DNA of 64,000 nt, taken from the NCBI RefSeq assembly GCF_046054165.1, contig NZ_JBFNXK010000019.1, forward strand, positions 15,986 to 79,985, in the 5' to 3' direction. The notes under the pieces are model-generated. The model ran no database searches and was not told the origin of the DNA. It was given only the letters and a program-made list of their open reading frames with translations. A program made the position numbers and the translations under genes. The stretch is from Celerinatantimonas sp046054165 (lineage in GTDB: Bacteria; Pseudomonadota; Gammaproteobacteria; Enterobacterales; Celerinatantimonadaceae). This document shows positions 44,417 through 53,536 of the stretch, piece by piece; within the stretch, counting starts at the first letter, position 1, and every line of letters starts with the position of its first letter.

Positions 44417-44444
44417 AACAAGGCTATCCCTTGATAGCCTTGTT
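44417..44444 (+). terminator. Terminator after the uracil permease gene
   Basis: AACAAGGCTATC and GATAGCCTTGTT form a perfect 12-base stem with a short loop, then TCATTTC. It starts 7 bases after the stop codon. Confidence 0.8.
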
Positions 44445-44551
44445 TCATTTCAAAAAATACCGCCTAAATAGCCTATAATTTGGCAGAGTTATTTAGCGAC
44501 AATCCCAGCAAACTCACGTATCCTTAGCGCGATATTGAAGGGGAATAAATT

Positions 44552-45382
44552 ATGTTACAAATCGGTCGCATTCAGCCATTGCTATTGGTCCAAATAGATC
44601 GCCAACAGGCGACCTTGCAATCCACTGATCAGCGTCAACTTTTCATGCCCGCATCCGAGTTACCTCCAGAAGCTCAAGTCGGCCAGCAAATCACCGTTTT
44701 TGTCTATACGGATCACCAAGAACAGCTCACGGCCACCACCCGACTTCCAAAAGCTCAGGTGGGTGACGTCGCTTGGTTACCGGTTGTTGCAGTACATCAG
44801 TCCGGGGCCTTTCTCGATATGGGGATTGCCAAAGATCTGTTTGTGGCTGAACGAGAACAGTTTGACCCCATGCGTGTTGGGCAAAGCTATGCCGTCTATT
44901 TGTACATTGATTCTTTGGGTCGTTTAGCCGGAACACCCCATATTGAAGAGCATCTGGACCACGACCCTTCCTATCCCCCGGGAACCGCTGTGAATGGCCT
45001 TATCATCCGCCGTTCAGAACTCGGATATCAAGTCGTCGTTGATGGTCGTTATCTGGGAATGTTGTATCACAATGAGCTGTTCCAGCGAGTCACTCTAGGT
45101 CAGGAAATCACGGTTTATGTCTATAAAATCCGTGAAGATGGCCGGATTGATTTACGCCTTCAGGCTCCCGGCGATTATCAGTTAGATGAACTCCAGCAAC
45201 AAATTTTAGACCGTCTAAAACAGGATGGAGGATATTTGGCCATCGGTGATAAAAGTGATCCTAAATTAATTGCTGCCGTTTTTGGCGTGAGTAAAGGTCA
45301 GTATAAAAAAGCCGTAGGGCATCTCTATCGCAAAAAACTGATTAAAATAAGTGAACGCGGTATTTTACTGATCGAACAATAA
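44552..45382 (+). CDS. CvfB/YitL-type S1 RNA-binding protein
   Basis: A 276-residue protein with consecutive S1-like beta-barrel domains (VGDVAWLPVVAVHQSGAFLDMGIAKDLFV; LGQEITVYVYKIREDGRIDLRLQ) and a C-terminal winged helix (LAAVFGVSKGQYKKAVGHLYRKKLI). This is the CvfB (conserved virulence factor B) architecture, which binds RNA and in other bacteria modulates expression. GGGGAATAAATT precedes the ATG. It lies 23 bases before rlmJ and may share its transcript. Confidence 0.87.
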   Translation: MLQIGRIQPLLLVQIDRQQATLQSTDQRQLFMPASELPPEAQVGQQITVFVYTDHQEQLTATTRLPKAQVGDVAWLPVVAVHQSGAFLDMGIAKDLFVAEREQFDPMRVGQSYAVYLYIDSLGRLAGTPHIEEHLDHDPSYPPGTAVNGLIIRRSELGYQVVVDGRYLGMLYHNELFQRVTLGQEITVYVYKIREDGRIDLRLQAPGDYQLDELQQQILDRLKQDGGYLAIGDKSDPKLIAAVFGVSKGQYKKAVGHLYRKKLIKISERGILLIEQ

Positions 45383-45405
45383 GTTTAACCTGCAACAGGA
45401 TCGAT

Positions 45406-46251
45406 ATGCTCAGTTATCGTCATTCATTCCACGCTGGCAATTTTGCCGATGTTTTAAAACATCTCACATTGCAGCGCATTCTCAATTACCTGACTCAAAA
45501 ATCAAAGCCTCTAGTCTACGTTGATAGCCATGCCGGAGCAGGCGGATATCAACTGACCAGTGCCGAAGCACAAAAAACAGCAGAATATCAACAGGGGATC
45601 GGCCGACTCTGGCAGCGGGATGATCTGCCAGAATTATTAGCCGAGTACTGCCAGCTAGTGATGCAATTCAATAACCAACAGCCCCAATTGCGCCGCTATC
45701 CGGGCTCGCCTTGGATCGCGGCTCAATGTTTGCGAGAACAAGATAAACTGTTTTTACACGAACTCCATCCCAAAGACAGCCAAACGTTAACCGAACTATT
45801 CCGCAAAGATCGACGCTGTAAAGTCATTGCTGCCGATGGTTTTAAAGGTAGCTTAGGCTTTTTCCCACCCACAAGTCGTCGCGGACTACTGTTGATCGAT
45901 CCGAGTTATGAAATTAAAGATGATTACCAAAAAGTAGTCACACTGATCAGTGAAGCGCATAAACGTTTTGCAACGGGGTGTATTGCCTTATGGTATCCCG
46001 TCGTGGATCGATACCGTATTAATCAACTGGAAAAACAACTACAAGATAGCGGAATTCAAAATATTCAACTCTTTGAGTTAGGCCAGCGTCATGACAATAA
46101 TCACTTTGGAATGACCTCCAGCGGCATGATTGTGGTTAATCCTCCGTGGACTCTTAAAGCTGATCTGGAAAGCACGTTGCCGTGGCTTAGCCATGAACTG
46201 GGAATGACCGGCGAGGGTTACTATCGCAGTGAACAACTAGTCGCAGAATAA
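45406..46251 (+). CDS. rlmJ: 23S rRNA m6A2030 methyltransferase RlmJ
   Basis: A 281-residue SAM-dependent enzyme, same length as E. coli RlmJ. Typical blocks are MLSYRHSFHAGNFADVLKH at the N terminus, YVDSHAGAGGY (SAM site), LRRYPGSPWIA and the catalytic LLIDPSYEIKDDY (DPPY-like). It methylates adenine 2030 of 23S rRNA late in ribosome assembly. It follows cvfB closely. Confidence 0.95.
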   Translation: MLSYRHSFHAGNFADVLKHLTLQRILNYLTQKSKPLVYVDSHAGAGGYQLTSAEAQKTAEYQQGIGRLWQRDDLPELLAEYCQLVMQFNNQQPQLRRYPGSPWIAAQCLREQDKLFLHELHPKDSQTLTELFRKDRRCKVIAADGFKGSLGFFPPTSRRGLLLIDPSYEIKDDYQKVVTLISEAHKRFATGCIALWYPVVDRYRINQLEKQLQDSGIQNIQLFELGQRHDNNHFGMTSSGMIVVNPPWTLKADLESTLPWLSHELGMTGEGYYRSEQLVAE

Positions 46252-46834
46252 CCCGTCTCATTCCTCAATGAAAGCGGGCTATCATCGATAGTCCCCTTTC
46301 ATATTTCGACTCAATCCACTCCATATTTTGTTCGCATTCGATGATGTGAAATTTATTTTATTTCAGACAATTTTTACTTTACGGGAATAAAAAAAAGTTC
46401 GACTATTCATAAAAGACTGTTGACCTTTGTTCACTTGCTTTAATGTTCAAAATCCGTTTAATTTGAACGAAATTAAACCACACAGTTCAACAATCCCGAG
46501 TACCGATACATCTTGATTAAAAATGAATTTGACTTTTTTGATTAATATATCAATTATGGCCGCCAAACTTTTTATAGGATCTGTTGATGAGTCCTAAATA
46601 ATCAGAGAGCTAGATTCATTCACTGTCACCGCCAGCAGAGGGACTGACATTCTATTTTGCACCCACACTTTCGTATCTGTTTGTCGATCGATGTGATGCC
46701 GATAGCCAAACCCGCTACAGACTCTGACAATGCAATAAGTATTAATTCACTTTGCCGTTGTAGCTTAAGCGGATGTTTGTCTCCAGCGTCCGGGCTATCT
46801 CAATCACAAACATCAATGAGGATGAATAGGCTCT
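46252..46834. other. 583-base non-coding stretch with a terminator
   Basis: The left end holds a 14-base imperfect hairpin (46270-46283 with 46287-46300) that should terminate rlmJ. The rest is AT-rich and then (46630-46830) closer to average. CTGTTGACCTTT at 46417-46428 belongs to the dispersed 12-mer family described under findings. TTGACTTTTTTGATTAATATATC near 46530 could include promoter elements. No gene is supported, though the length leaves room for a small RNA. Confidence 0.5.
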
Positions 46835-48106
46835 ATGTTAAAACCCCGGCTACTTAACCACCCTTGGTTTAGTCCCCGACGAGAAATAGCACGAACGCTG
46901 GTCGTTCGTTTCCTATCTAGTATTCAAGGCGCCCAACTTATCTTAAAACAACCCGAGATGACGGATGAAGTCATGGGGGATAAGCAATCTTCGCTACAGA
47001 TCCACATCGAAATCCGCGATCCATGTGTATTTGAACGCATGATCGGCGGGGGAAGTATTGCTGCTGCTGAAACTTATATTGAAGGATTATGGCGAACCGA
47101 TGCACTGCATGCATTATTAACGGTATTAGCTCACAATCAATCTAAATTGGACCGTCTGGATGCCGGGATCTCGTGGATTTCAGATTTTACCACCGCGCTA
47201 CGCCATCGTTTGCGGCAGAATCGTAAATCGACTATAAAACGGACTCTCCTCGCCCATTACAATTTAAATCATCTTTTCTACGCTTCTTTTTTAGATCCCT
47301 ACATGCAGTTTTCCAGCGCACTGTATACGGATCTCGCAACTGAAAACCCCGAAGCGTCACTGGAACAGGCCCAACTGCAAAAATTAGAGCGGATTTGCCA
47401 ACAGCTCAAACTATCCAAACAAGACCATCTACTGGAAATCGGTTCAGGTTGGGGCGGTTTGGCTATTTATGCAGCTCAACATTATGGCTGTCAAGTCACC
47501 ACCACCACCACATCTGATCTACAATACCAACATTGCTGCGAACAAGTTCATAAACTCGGCTTGGGTCAACAAATCCAAGTGTTAAGCCGGGATTATCGCG
47601 ACCTTTACGGTAAGTTTGACAAAGTGGTGTCTGTAGAAATGCTTGAAACTGTAGGCGAAAATAACCTGCCTCAGTTTATTCGGTTATGTAGTGAACGGCT
47701 CAAAAGCGGCGGTATTATGGTCTTACAGACGGTCACTATTTCTGATCACCGCTACGACAGTTATCGCAAAAGTACGGATTTTATCCAACAACTGATCTTC
47801 CCAGGGACGTTTCTGCCGGCCGAGTCACCGCTCAAGGCCATGTTTGTGAAAAATCATCTGAAAATTGTCGATGAACTGGATATGCGACTTAATTACGCGC
47901 TCACGTTACAAGCCTGGCATCGACGGCTCACGGGATTTCGAGAACAAAATCCACAAAAAACCGGATTCAATAGCCAGTTTTTCCGACTTTGGCATTTTTA
48001 TATGGCCTATTGTGAAGCGGGTTTTATCAGCGGCAATACCCATGCATGGCAATTTACTCTGGAACATAAACCCAATGGCAAACCTCGAAATCATCGCGGC
48101 CATTAA
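46835..48106 (+). CDS. Cyclopropane-fatty-acyl-phospholipid synthase family protein
   Basis: A 423-residue SAM-dependent enzyme that would add a methylene bridge to unsaturated phospholipid acyl chains. After an N-terminal domain (IGGGSIAAAETYIEGLW) come the acyl-site YNLNHLFYASFLDPYMQFSSAL, SAM-binding LEIGSGWGGLAIYAA, VSVEMLETVGE and IFPGTFLPAESPL. It is longer than E. coli Cfa (382) and closer to the second Cfa type common in marine bacteria. ATG 46835 has ATAGG nearby. It appears monocistronic after a long upstream region. Confidence 0.9.
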   Translation: MLKPRLLNHPWFSPRREIARTLVVRFLSSIQGAQLILKQPEMTDEVMGDKQSSLQIHIEIRDPCVFERMIGGGSIAAAETYIEGLWRTDALHALLTVLAHNQSKLDRLDAGISWISDFTTALRHRLRQNRKSTIKRTLLAHYNLNHLFYASFLDPYMQFSSALYTDLATENPEASLEQAQLQKLERICQQLKLSKQDHLLEIGSGWGGLAIYAAQHYGCQVTTTTTSDLQYQHCCEQVHKLGLGQQIQVLSRDYRDLYGKFDKVVSVEMLETVGENNLPQFIRLCSERLKSGGIMVLQTVTISDHRYDSYRKSTDFIQQLIFPGTFLPAESPLKAMFVKNHLKIVDELDMRLNYALTLQAWHRRLTGFREQNPQKTGFNSQFFRLWHFYMAYCEAGFISGNTHAWQFTLEHKPNGKPRNHRGH

Positions 48107-48172
48107 GGGTAATATGAGGTTCGTGATTTAAATCAGACAAGAGCTGACGTTGTGTATCGAATAACGTCAGCT

Positions 48173-48874
48173 TTATGAACTCACCTTTAAGTAATGTTGG
48201 ATCTGAGACGAAGCCGGAAATTTGAGCAATTGCTCCGGACTACATTGCTGAACCACGCGTCCTTCATCAATAAATGCCACTTCATCAGCAATCGCCATTG
48301 CATCTTGCCACTGATGAGTCACCAGCAAAACGGCTAAATGGTGCTCCCGGCAGAGTTCACTCACTAATCGTAAACTTTCGTCACGTAAAATAGGATCAAG
48401 AGCACTGAATGGCTCATCTAATAACAAAATAGGGCGTTCTCGCAACAGTGCCCGAGCGAGTGCCGCCCGCTGTCGTTGCCCTCCGGAAAGATCACCGGGA
48501 AACTTCGCCATTAAATCAACAATATCTAAACGTTCAGCCACTTCTTTGATTTTTTGTCGCTGCTCGTCATTCAGTCGCAAAGAACGGTGCAAAGCTAGCG
48601 CCAGATTCTGCATCACATTCAAATGTTCAAATAAATTATGCTGCTGAAACAAGCTGCTTACCGGACGCTGCGCAACGGGAAGCCCTTGCAACGACTGTCC
48701 CTGCCAACTCAGTTGCCCTTGAGCCTTGATAAATCCAGCAATCATGGCCAATAACGTTGATTTACCACAACCACTTTGCCCAAGTACGGCAACAATCTGA
48801 CCGGCATGACAGCTAAAATCGTAACAAAATTCATGTTCACCACGCCTGGCTATCAAGGCCTTAACGTCTAACAT
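48173..48874 (-). CDS. thiQ: Thiamine ABC transporter ATPase ThiQ
   Basis: A 233-residue importer ATPase, the length of ThiQ. It has Walker A GQSGCGKST, Q-loop FQQHNLFEHLN, LSGGQRQRAALARAL, LLLDEPFSALDP and switch histidine VTHQWQDA. The ATG follows AAGGGGAG; frames extending upstream add residues unrelated to the family. It overlaps thiP by 14 bases and closes the thiBPQ operon. Confidence 0.9.
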   Translation of the reverse strand: MLDVKALIARRGEHEFCYDFSCHAGQIVAVLGQSGCGKSTLLAMIAGFIKAQGQLSWQGQSLQGLPVAQRPVSSLFQQHNLFEHLNVMQNLALALHRSLRLNDEQRQKIKEVAERLDIVDLMAKFPGDLSGGQRQRAALARALLRERPILLLDEPFSALDPILRDESLRLVSELCREHHLAVLLVTHQWQDAMAIADEVAFIDEGRVVQQCSPEQLLKFPASSQIQHYLKVSS

Positions 48875-50420
48875 GGCTCCCCTTACAGGCAATATATTCA
48901 AATCCTGCAAAAATAATAACACACACCCATAATAACCATAGGCCCGTCAGACTGGCCCTAGCATATTGGTAATGGCCTAATTGCTGATAGAGCATCATCG
49001 GCAACGTGACCCGATCCACATCCCCCAGCAAAGCAACCACCCCCATATCGCCTAACGACAAGACCAACACAAACGCACTGGTCAATGCCAATGGTCGCGC
49101 TAAAATCGGGGCATAAATCACGCGCCAACGAACCCAAACAGATAAATGGAGTTCTGCTAATAACACCTGATAATGACGTTGCAGTTGACTCAATGCCGGA
49201 CGCATCAACCGAATGGCAAACGGCAGCGCCATTAAGGCATGGATCAGCGCAATCAAGGCCATAGAATGCCCTTGAAATCCCCGCTGCCACAACCAGAAAA
49301 AAAGCCCCGTCGAAACCACCATCGCCGGAAATAACAATAAAGATGATGCTAATAATTGCGCTATCGAATCCAGATATCGAAATTGCTGTTGTTGCCAACT
49401 GAATACAATTAACATCAGCAAAGCAGTCAGAAATATCCCGCAGAATAACCAGCTCAGAAGAGCTATTTGCACACTCAATAACGTCGATGATATCAGCGTT
49501 GAAAACTCAATAGCGCTTAGTGTCAGTGACGCTAATGGACTGACCATCCCCACGAACACTGAGCCGAAAAAGATCATACAAACTACGGCGTATCCTTTAA
49601 GCCCATAACGTTCCCAAGGCTGAATAACCGGCTCATAATCATGAGCCTTGGCCACATCAGACGCCGCTTGTCGTTGTTTTAACAGATAAAATAGCAATAA
49701 TCCGATCAATAACTGCAATAATGCACACACCAGCGCAAAATCTGGTTCAAAATCATAACGGAGGGCCTGATAGATAGCGACTTCCAACGTTGCCGATGCC
49801 GGGCCTCCTCCCAATGCCAGAACGATAGTAAAGCTACCGAAGCACAGCATAAAAACCAACAACCCGCTGCTAAGCAAGCCACTCTGCAATAAGGGCCATT
49901 CCAGATATCGAAAACGTTGCCAACTAGACAACCCCAACTGCTCTGCCTGTTGCCACTGCGCCGGGGCAATCGATTGCCATAACAGATAACTATGGCGCAT
50001 AAACAGGGGGATGTTTAAAAATAAATGGGCAATCAAGATCCCGGTCAAACCATAAAGAGGTTGATGCCACAATCCTAACTGACTCCAGAATCCATCCTGA
50101 CCAAAAGCCCCGATCACACCGAGGACCACCAAAATCACCGGTGCAACAAAGCAAACACTGGCAAAGGCTAGCCAATATTGCAGCCCTTTGGGCTTCAAAT
50201 AGAATAAACAGCGCCCAAGCAATATCCCGGCGATCAACGATAAAATAGCGGAGATAAAAGCCTGATAACAGCTAAACCAGAGAATATGCCAAAGATAAGG
50301 ATCCGATAATTCGGACCAATCGAGTCCCTGCCCCGCCTGCAGTAATCCCCAACCACTAAGCCATAAAATTCCGCCGATCCCCACCAAGGAAATCAGTAAT
50401 GCTAACCCCATGCGCCCCAC
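48861..50420 (-). CDS. thiP: Thiamine ABC transporter permease ThiP
   Basis: A 519-residue double permease with about 12 membrane segments, one chain holding both permease modules as in E. coli ThiP (536). EAA-like loops are at AEQLGLSSWQRFRYLEWP and at LLAELHLSVWVRWRVIYAP. GTG 50420 overlaps the thiB stop by one base (TAGTG); an ATG three codons later is an alternative. It carries thiamine or its phosphates across the inner membrane. Confidence 0.9.
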   Translation of the reverse strand: MGRMGLALLISLVGIGGILWLSGWGLLQAGQGLDWSELSDPYLWHILWFSCYQAFISAILSLIAGILLGRCLFYLKPKGLQYWLAFASVCFVAPVILVVLGVIGAFGQDGFWSQLGLWHQPLYGLTGILIAHLFLNIPLFMRHSYLLWQSIAPAQWQQAEQLGLSSWQRFRYLEWPLLQSGLLSSGLLVFMLCFGSFTIVLALGGGPASATLEVAIYQALRYDFEPDFALVCALLQLLIGLLLFYLLKQRQAASDVAKAHDYEPVIQPWERYGLKGYAVVCMIFFGSVFVGMVSPLASLTLSAIEFSTLISSTLLSVQIALLSWLFCGIFLTALLMLIVFSWQQQQFRYLDSIAQLLASSLLLFPAMVVSTGLFFWLWQRGFQGHSMALIALIHALMALPFAIRLMRPALSQLQRHYQVLLAELHLSVWVRWRVIYAPILARPLALTSAFVLVLSLGDMGVVALLGDVDRVTLPMMLYQQLGHYQYARASLTGLWLLWVCVIIFAGFEYIACKGSHVRR

Positions 50421-51415
50421 TACTGGCTAACAGCATTTCGCCATTGACGGATCCAGGCTTTGCGATGTAATGCAACGGTGTCTGGAGCAATCGATAACGG
50501 ATGAGGCTGAATAGCCTGTTGGAACGGTTCAGGTAGCCGGACATCGGGTCGAACCGGCAACATCCAGTTATTCAGCGCAATAACACGCTGTGCTTCAGGA
50601 GTAATAATAAATTGCAGAAACTGACGAGCCAGTGGCAGTTGCTGTGAATAAGCACTCACGGCAGCCACTTCAATCTGCTGATAATGTCCTTCACTAAAAA
50701 CAGCCGCTTGATACTGATGTTTCTGTTCAACCAACTGATGATAAACCGGCGATGTTGTATAGCTGAGCACCATATCCGCTTCACCTTTAAGAAACATCCC
50801 ATAGGCCTCATCCCAACTTTTAGTGACTGTTACCGTTTTATGCCGTAGTTTCTGCCAAGCTTGCCCGGACTCTTTACCATAGACCGATTGAATCCACAGT
50901 AGCAGCCCCAGCCCTACCGTGCTAGTCCGTGGATCTTCATAAACAATCGTTCCGGGAAATTGTTCAACCAATTGTTTCAAAGAGCTGGGAGCAGTGCTTA
51001 AGCGATTGTGGTTGTAGATAAACGCAAATTGTCCCCGATCAAATGGCACAAAATCAGGATCCTGCCATACTTGTGGCACTCGTAACGAACGTGTATCGAT
51101 CTGATGAGCCTGCACCAACTGCAAACGTTTCGCGGCTGGCATTAAATTTGTGTCTAATCCGACAATCACATCGGCATGGGTATGTGATTTTTCCAAACGT
51201 AAGCGATTTAATATCGAAACACCATCGTCTAACCCCACCCAACGTAACTGACAATGACAATGCTGTTCGAACATCTGACCTAATTCAGGCCCTGGGCCCC
51301 ATTTAGAGATAAATGAACCATAGGTATAAACCGTCAATATAGGCTCTCCTGCGACAGCTCCCACTGAAAACAGACTCATAAAGAGCATCACACATAGCCA
51401 AGCTATTCGTTTCAT
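50420..51415 (-). CDS. thiB: Thiamine-binding periplasmic protein ThiB
   Basis: A 331-residue binding protein with signal peptide residues 1-22 (cleavage near VGAVAG-EP), then LTVYTYGSFISKWGPGPELG, ADVIVGLDTNLM and LSYTTSPVYH, which match ThiB/TbpA. It binds thiamine, thiamine monophosphate and thiamine diphosphate. It opens the thiBPQ operon. Only 44 bases separate it from the divergent kinase gene, so there is no room for a full TPP riboswitch, unlike the E. coli operon. Confidence 0.92.
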   Translation of the reverse strand: MKRIAWLCVMLFMSLFSVGAVAGEPILTVYTYGSFISKWGPGPELGQMFEQHCHCQLRWVGLDDGVSILNRLRLEKSHTHADVIVGLDTNLMPAAKRLQLVQAHQIDTRSLRVPQVWQDPDFVPFDRGQFAFIYNHNRLSTAPSSLKQLVEQFPGTIVYEDPRTSTVGLGLLLWIQSVYGKESGQAWQKLRHKTVTVTKSWDEAYGMFLKGEADMVLSYTTSPVYHQLVEQKHQYQAAVFSEGHYQQIEVAAVSAYSQQLPLARQFLQFIITPEAQRVIALNNWMLPVRPDVRLPEPFQQAIQPHPLSIAPDTVALHRKAWIRQWRNAVSQ

Positions 51416-51459
51416 TTTAAAATTCCGTCACCTAAAAGCCATATCATCAAACAACCGTT

Positions 51460-52308
51460 ATGCCTGAGATGCCACAAGACACCCCAGCACAGCTATTCCG
51501 GCTGAGTCTTTCCGGACACCGCTGGTTAACTCAAAAAACGGGTCCCATTACTCAGATCACACCAGTTTACGGAGGACATCACCAGCTCTGGTTGTTGCAG
51601 TCAGCGAACGGACCTTTCATCTTCCGTCAACCTCTAGCACCTGCATTATTCGGCACAAATTATCAACGTGAAGACACCATATTACAAGCCTTATACCATT
51701 TCCCATGGGCCATTCACGGCCAATTCATCGCATCGTCAGAGCCTTGGTTACTCTATTCCTATATTGATGGAACAGCGGTAGACCGACAATGGTTCCAACG
51801 ACATCCCGAACACTGGGAGCAGCTCTTGGCTATCTTGGATTCTTTTCCATTGATTTCACTGCCCCACGCCGAATATATGTATCGGCCAACCCATACTTAT
51901 CTAGCTCATTACCTATCACGAGCAACTTATGCCCCATCAATAGCTAAGGCACTGGCGCAACGCTGGTTGGAACAGTTTCCCATATCCAAGCGACTTGTTC
52001 TCAATCATCACGATCTGTCACCGGCTAACCTGCTAATTCAAAATCAGCAATTAGTCGTGTTAGATTGGGAATATGCCGCCCTCAGTGATCCTGGATGGGA
52101 TCAAGCTACTCTGGCGAATCACTTCGAACTGAATGCCTCACAGTTGCAACAGCTGCAACAACGCAGTGCCTTGTCTCCTCAGCAATTCGCTTATTTTAGG
52201 CAAGCAGCCACACTACTGGACTTGTGCTGGTACAGTCAGAATCCTATTGATGCCACTTTGGAACAACAGTGGCGACGATGGCAAAAAGGTATAAATTTAT
52301 CTAAATAA
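51460..52308 (+). CDS. Choline/aminoglycoside-kinase-like phosphotransferase, probable thiamine kinase
   Basis: A 282-residue APH-fold kinase with the catalytic loop VLNHHDLSPANLLI (HxDxxxxN) and the metal-binding VLDWEYAALSDPGWD. E. coli ThiK (274) has the same fold and size. Divergent placement 44 bases from thiB strongly suggests it phosphorylates imported thiamine to thiamine phosphate. A choline or ethanolamine substrate remains possible. The ribosome-binding site before the ATG is weak. Confidence 0.75.
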   Translation: MPEMPQDTPAQLFRLSLSGHRWLTQKTGPITQITPVYGGHHQLWLLQSANGPFIFRQPLAPALFGTNYQREDTILQALYHFPWAIHGQFIASSEPWLLYSYIDGTAVDRQWFQRHPEHWEQLLAILDSFPLISLPHAEYMYRPTHTYLAHYLSRATYAPSIAKALAQRWLEQFPISKRLVLNHHDLSPANLLIQNQQLVVLDWEYAALSDPGWDQATLANHFELNASQLQQLQQRSALSPQQFAYFRQAATLLDLCWYSQNPIDATLEQQWRRWQKGINLSK

Positions 52309-52346
52309 TAGGCATCTATCGCCGTTATAAGGAGCAGGAGGGGAAT

Positions 52347-52691
52347 ATGACCAACGATTACGGCTTCAACTTAGGCGCAGCTGGGTTTGAATCTATCTAT
52401 CATGCTCGGCAACGGATCAGAGCCGATGCCCCGGTGCAGAACCTAACGGATTATACGATCGCCAGACAACAGACACATCCCGGAACCAAAGTCTTCACGC
52501 CAGATGAGGTACCGGATGGTCAAACCGCCAATCAACTTCGGGAACAGCATGCGGCTAAAGTCGCTAACAGCAAGCATATTCGTGAAGCCATGAACAACAC
52601 GGTTCACAATAGTGCAGCTCAGATCCGAATGTATTTTGAAACAATGCAGGAAATGGGAACCCGGGGGCAGATTTTAGAATCGCGCGCCTAG
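52347..52691 (+). CDS. Unrecognised 114-residue protein
   Basis: It is soluble and hydrophilic, rich in Gln, Asn and His, with no signal peptide, cysteine or membrane segment. The N-terminal NDYGFNLGAAGFESIYHARQR and a central PDGQTANQLREQHAAKVANS suggest an extended region followed by helices (IREAMNNTVHNSAAQIRMYFETM). A strong AGGAGGGGAA site precedes the ATG, so it is probably translated. It lies 38 bases after the kinase gene and ends 2 bases before the convergent GGDEF-like gene. No family comes to mind. Confidence 0.65.
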   Translation: MTNDYGFNLGAAGFESIYHARQRIRADAPVQNLTDYTIARQQTHPGTKVFTPDEVPDGQTANQLREQHAAKVANSKHIREAMNNTVHNSAAQIRMYFETMQEMGTRGQILESRA

Positions 52692-52693
52692 CT

Positions 52694-53494
52694 TCAGCAT
52701 TCACCTAACCGTTGGGTATAGCGTTTTTCGAGTAGTGTATCGACATTGTCGCCCTGTAACGGATAATAAACCCAGCCGATATCCAACCAATTTTCCACCG
52801 GAATCGTCGCCAAATCCTTGGCATAACTTCGTAATTTTTCTGCAATCTGGGGCACCACTTCAGGACTGGCACCATGTAGTAAAATCAATAGTTCCTGATC
52901 TCGAAACATGCCCATCAGATCACTACGTCGCATCTTCTTTTGCAACGAACTGGCCAGCATTTCCCGAGAAATTTTTGCCGCTGGATCGATCCCCATACTC
53001 ATCAATGTCAACGGCTCACCATTCACGGCATTAGCTCGCAACGCCTGAATAAGCAAGGTTCTAAAATTCGGACAACTCAAAGCCCCGGTATCCGTCTGGG
53101 GCAAAAAGTTTTCACGCACCGTCGCACTTAACGATAAACTGGTAATGGAACCATAAAGCAGTAGCTGGCCCTGAAACTCCATTTCACATAAATTCATCCG
53201 GTACCAGCATTCATCATCATGGCTAAAATGACATCGCAGCGATGGCTGATGCCCAACCTGAATACGCTGAATCGTATCCCGAACAGCCAGCCGACAACTG
53301 GCATCCAGTGAATATAACCAGTCAGTCAAACTCGTCTGATGAAATACGCCTGATTCATCACGATAGTTAAACCAAACCTGACTGGTTTGAAGTTCCAACA
53401 GCCATAAAGGCCCACCTGGCAACTGCCCGGCCAGTTGTAAATCATTCCAGATACCGGGTAATGACGACTTTGACACGGTTAATTTCTCATCCAC
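52694..53494 (-). CDS. PAS-like plus degenerate GGDEF-like protein
   Basis: A 266-residue cytoplasmic protein. Residues 1-125 have a PAS-like pattern (PLWLLELQTSQVWFNYRDESG, CWYRMNLCEMEFQGQLLLYGSI). Residues 135-266 follow a GGDEF fold in outline (FRTLLIQALRA, LTLMSMGIDPAAKI, LQKKMRRSDLMGMFRDQELLILL, IAEKLRSYAKDL). The active loop reads MFRDQELLILL where a cyclase has RxGGDEF, so it should not make cyclic di-GMP. It may be a receptor or inert relative. GTG start. Confidence 0.65.
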   Translation of the reverse strand: MDEKLTVSKSSLPGIWNDLQLAGQLPGGPLWLLELQTSQVWFNYRDESGVFHQTSLTDWLYSLDASCRLAVRDTIQRIQVGHQPSLRCHFSHDDECWYRMNLCEMEFQGQLLLYGSITSLSLSATVRENFLPQTDTGALSCPNFRTLLIQALRANAVNGEPLTLMSMGIDPAAKISREMLASSLQKKMRRSDLMGMFRDQELLILLHGASPEVVPQIAEKLRSYAKDLATIPVENWLDIGWVYYPLQGDNVDTLLEKRYTQRLGEC

Positions 53495-53536
53495 TGGTGG
53501 TTAAGTAAGAACAACTGCCCGCATGAGTGTACCGAA

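Noticed and set aside
46252..46834. Several short forward frames before the Cfa-like gene
   Set aside because: They lack ribosome-binding sites and recognisable sequence; the region is better described as non-coding.
51455..51475. CTGAGATG at the kinase start, like the THI box of a TPP riboswitch
   Set aside because: It lies inside the first codons (MPEMP), and the other conserved parts of the TPP aptamer are missing on both sides.
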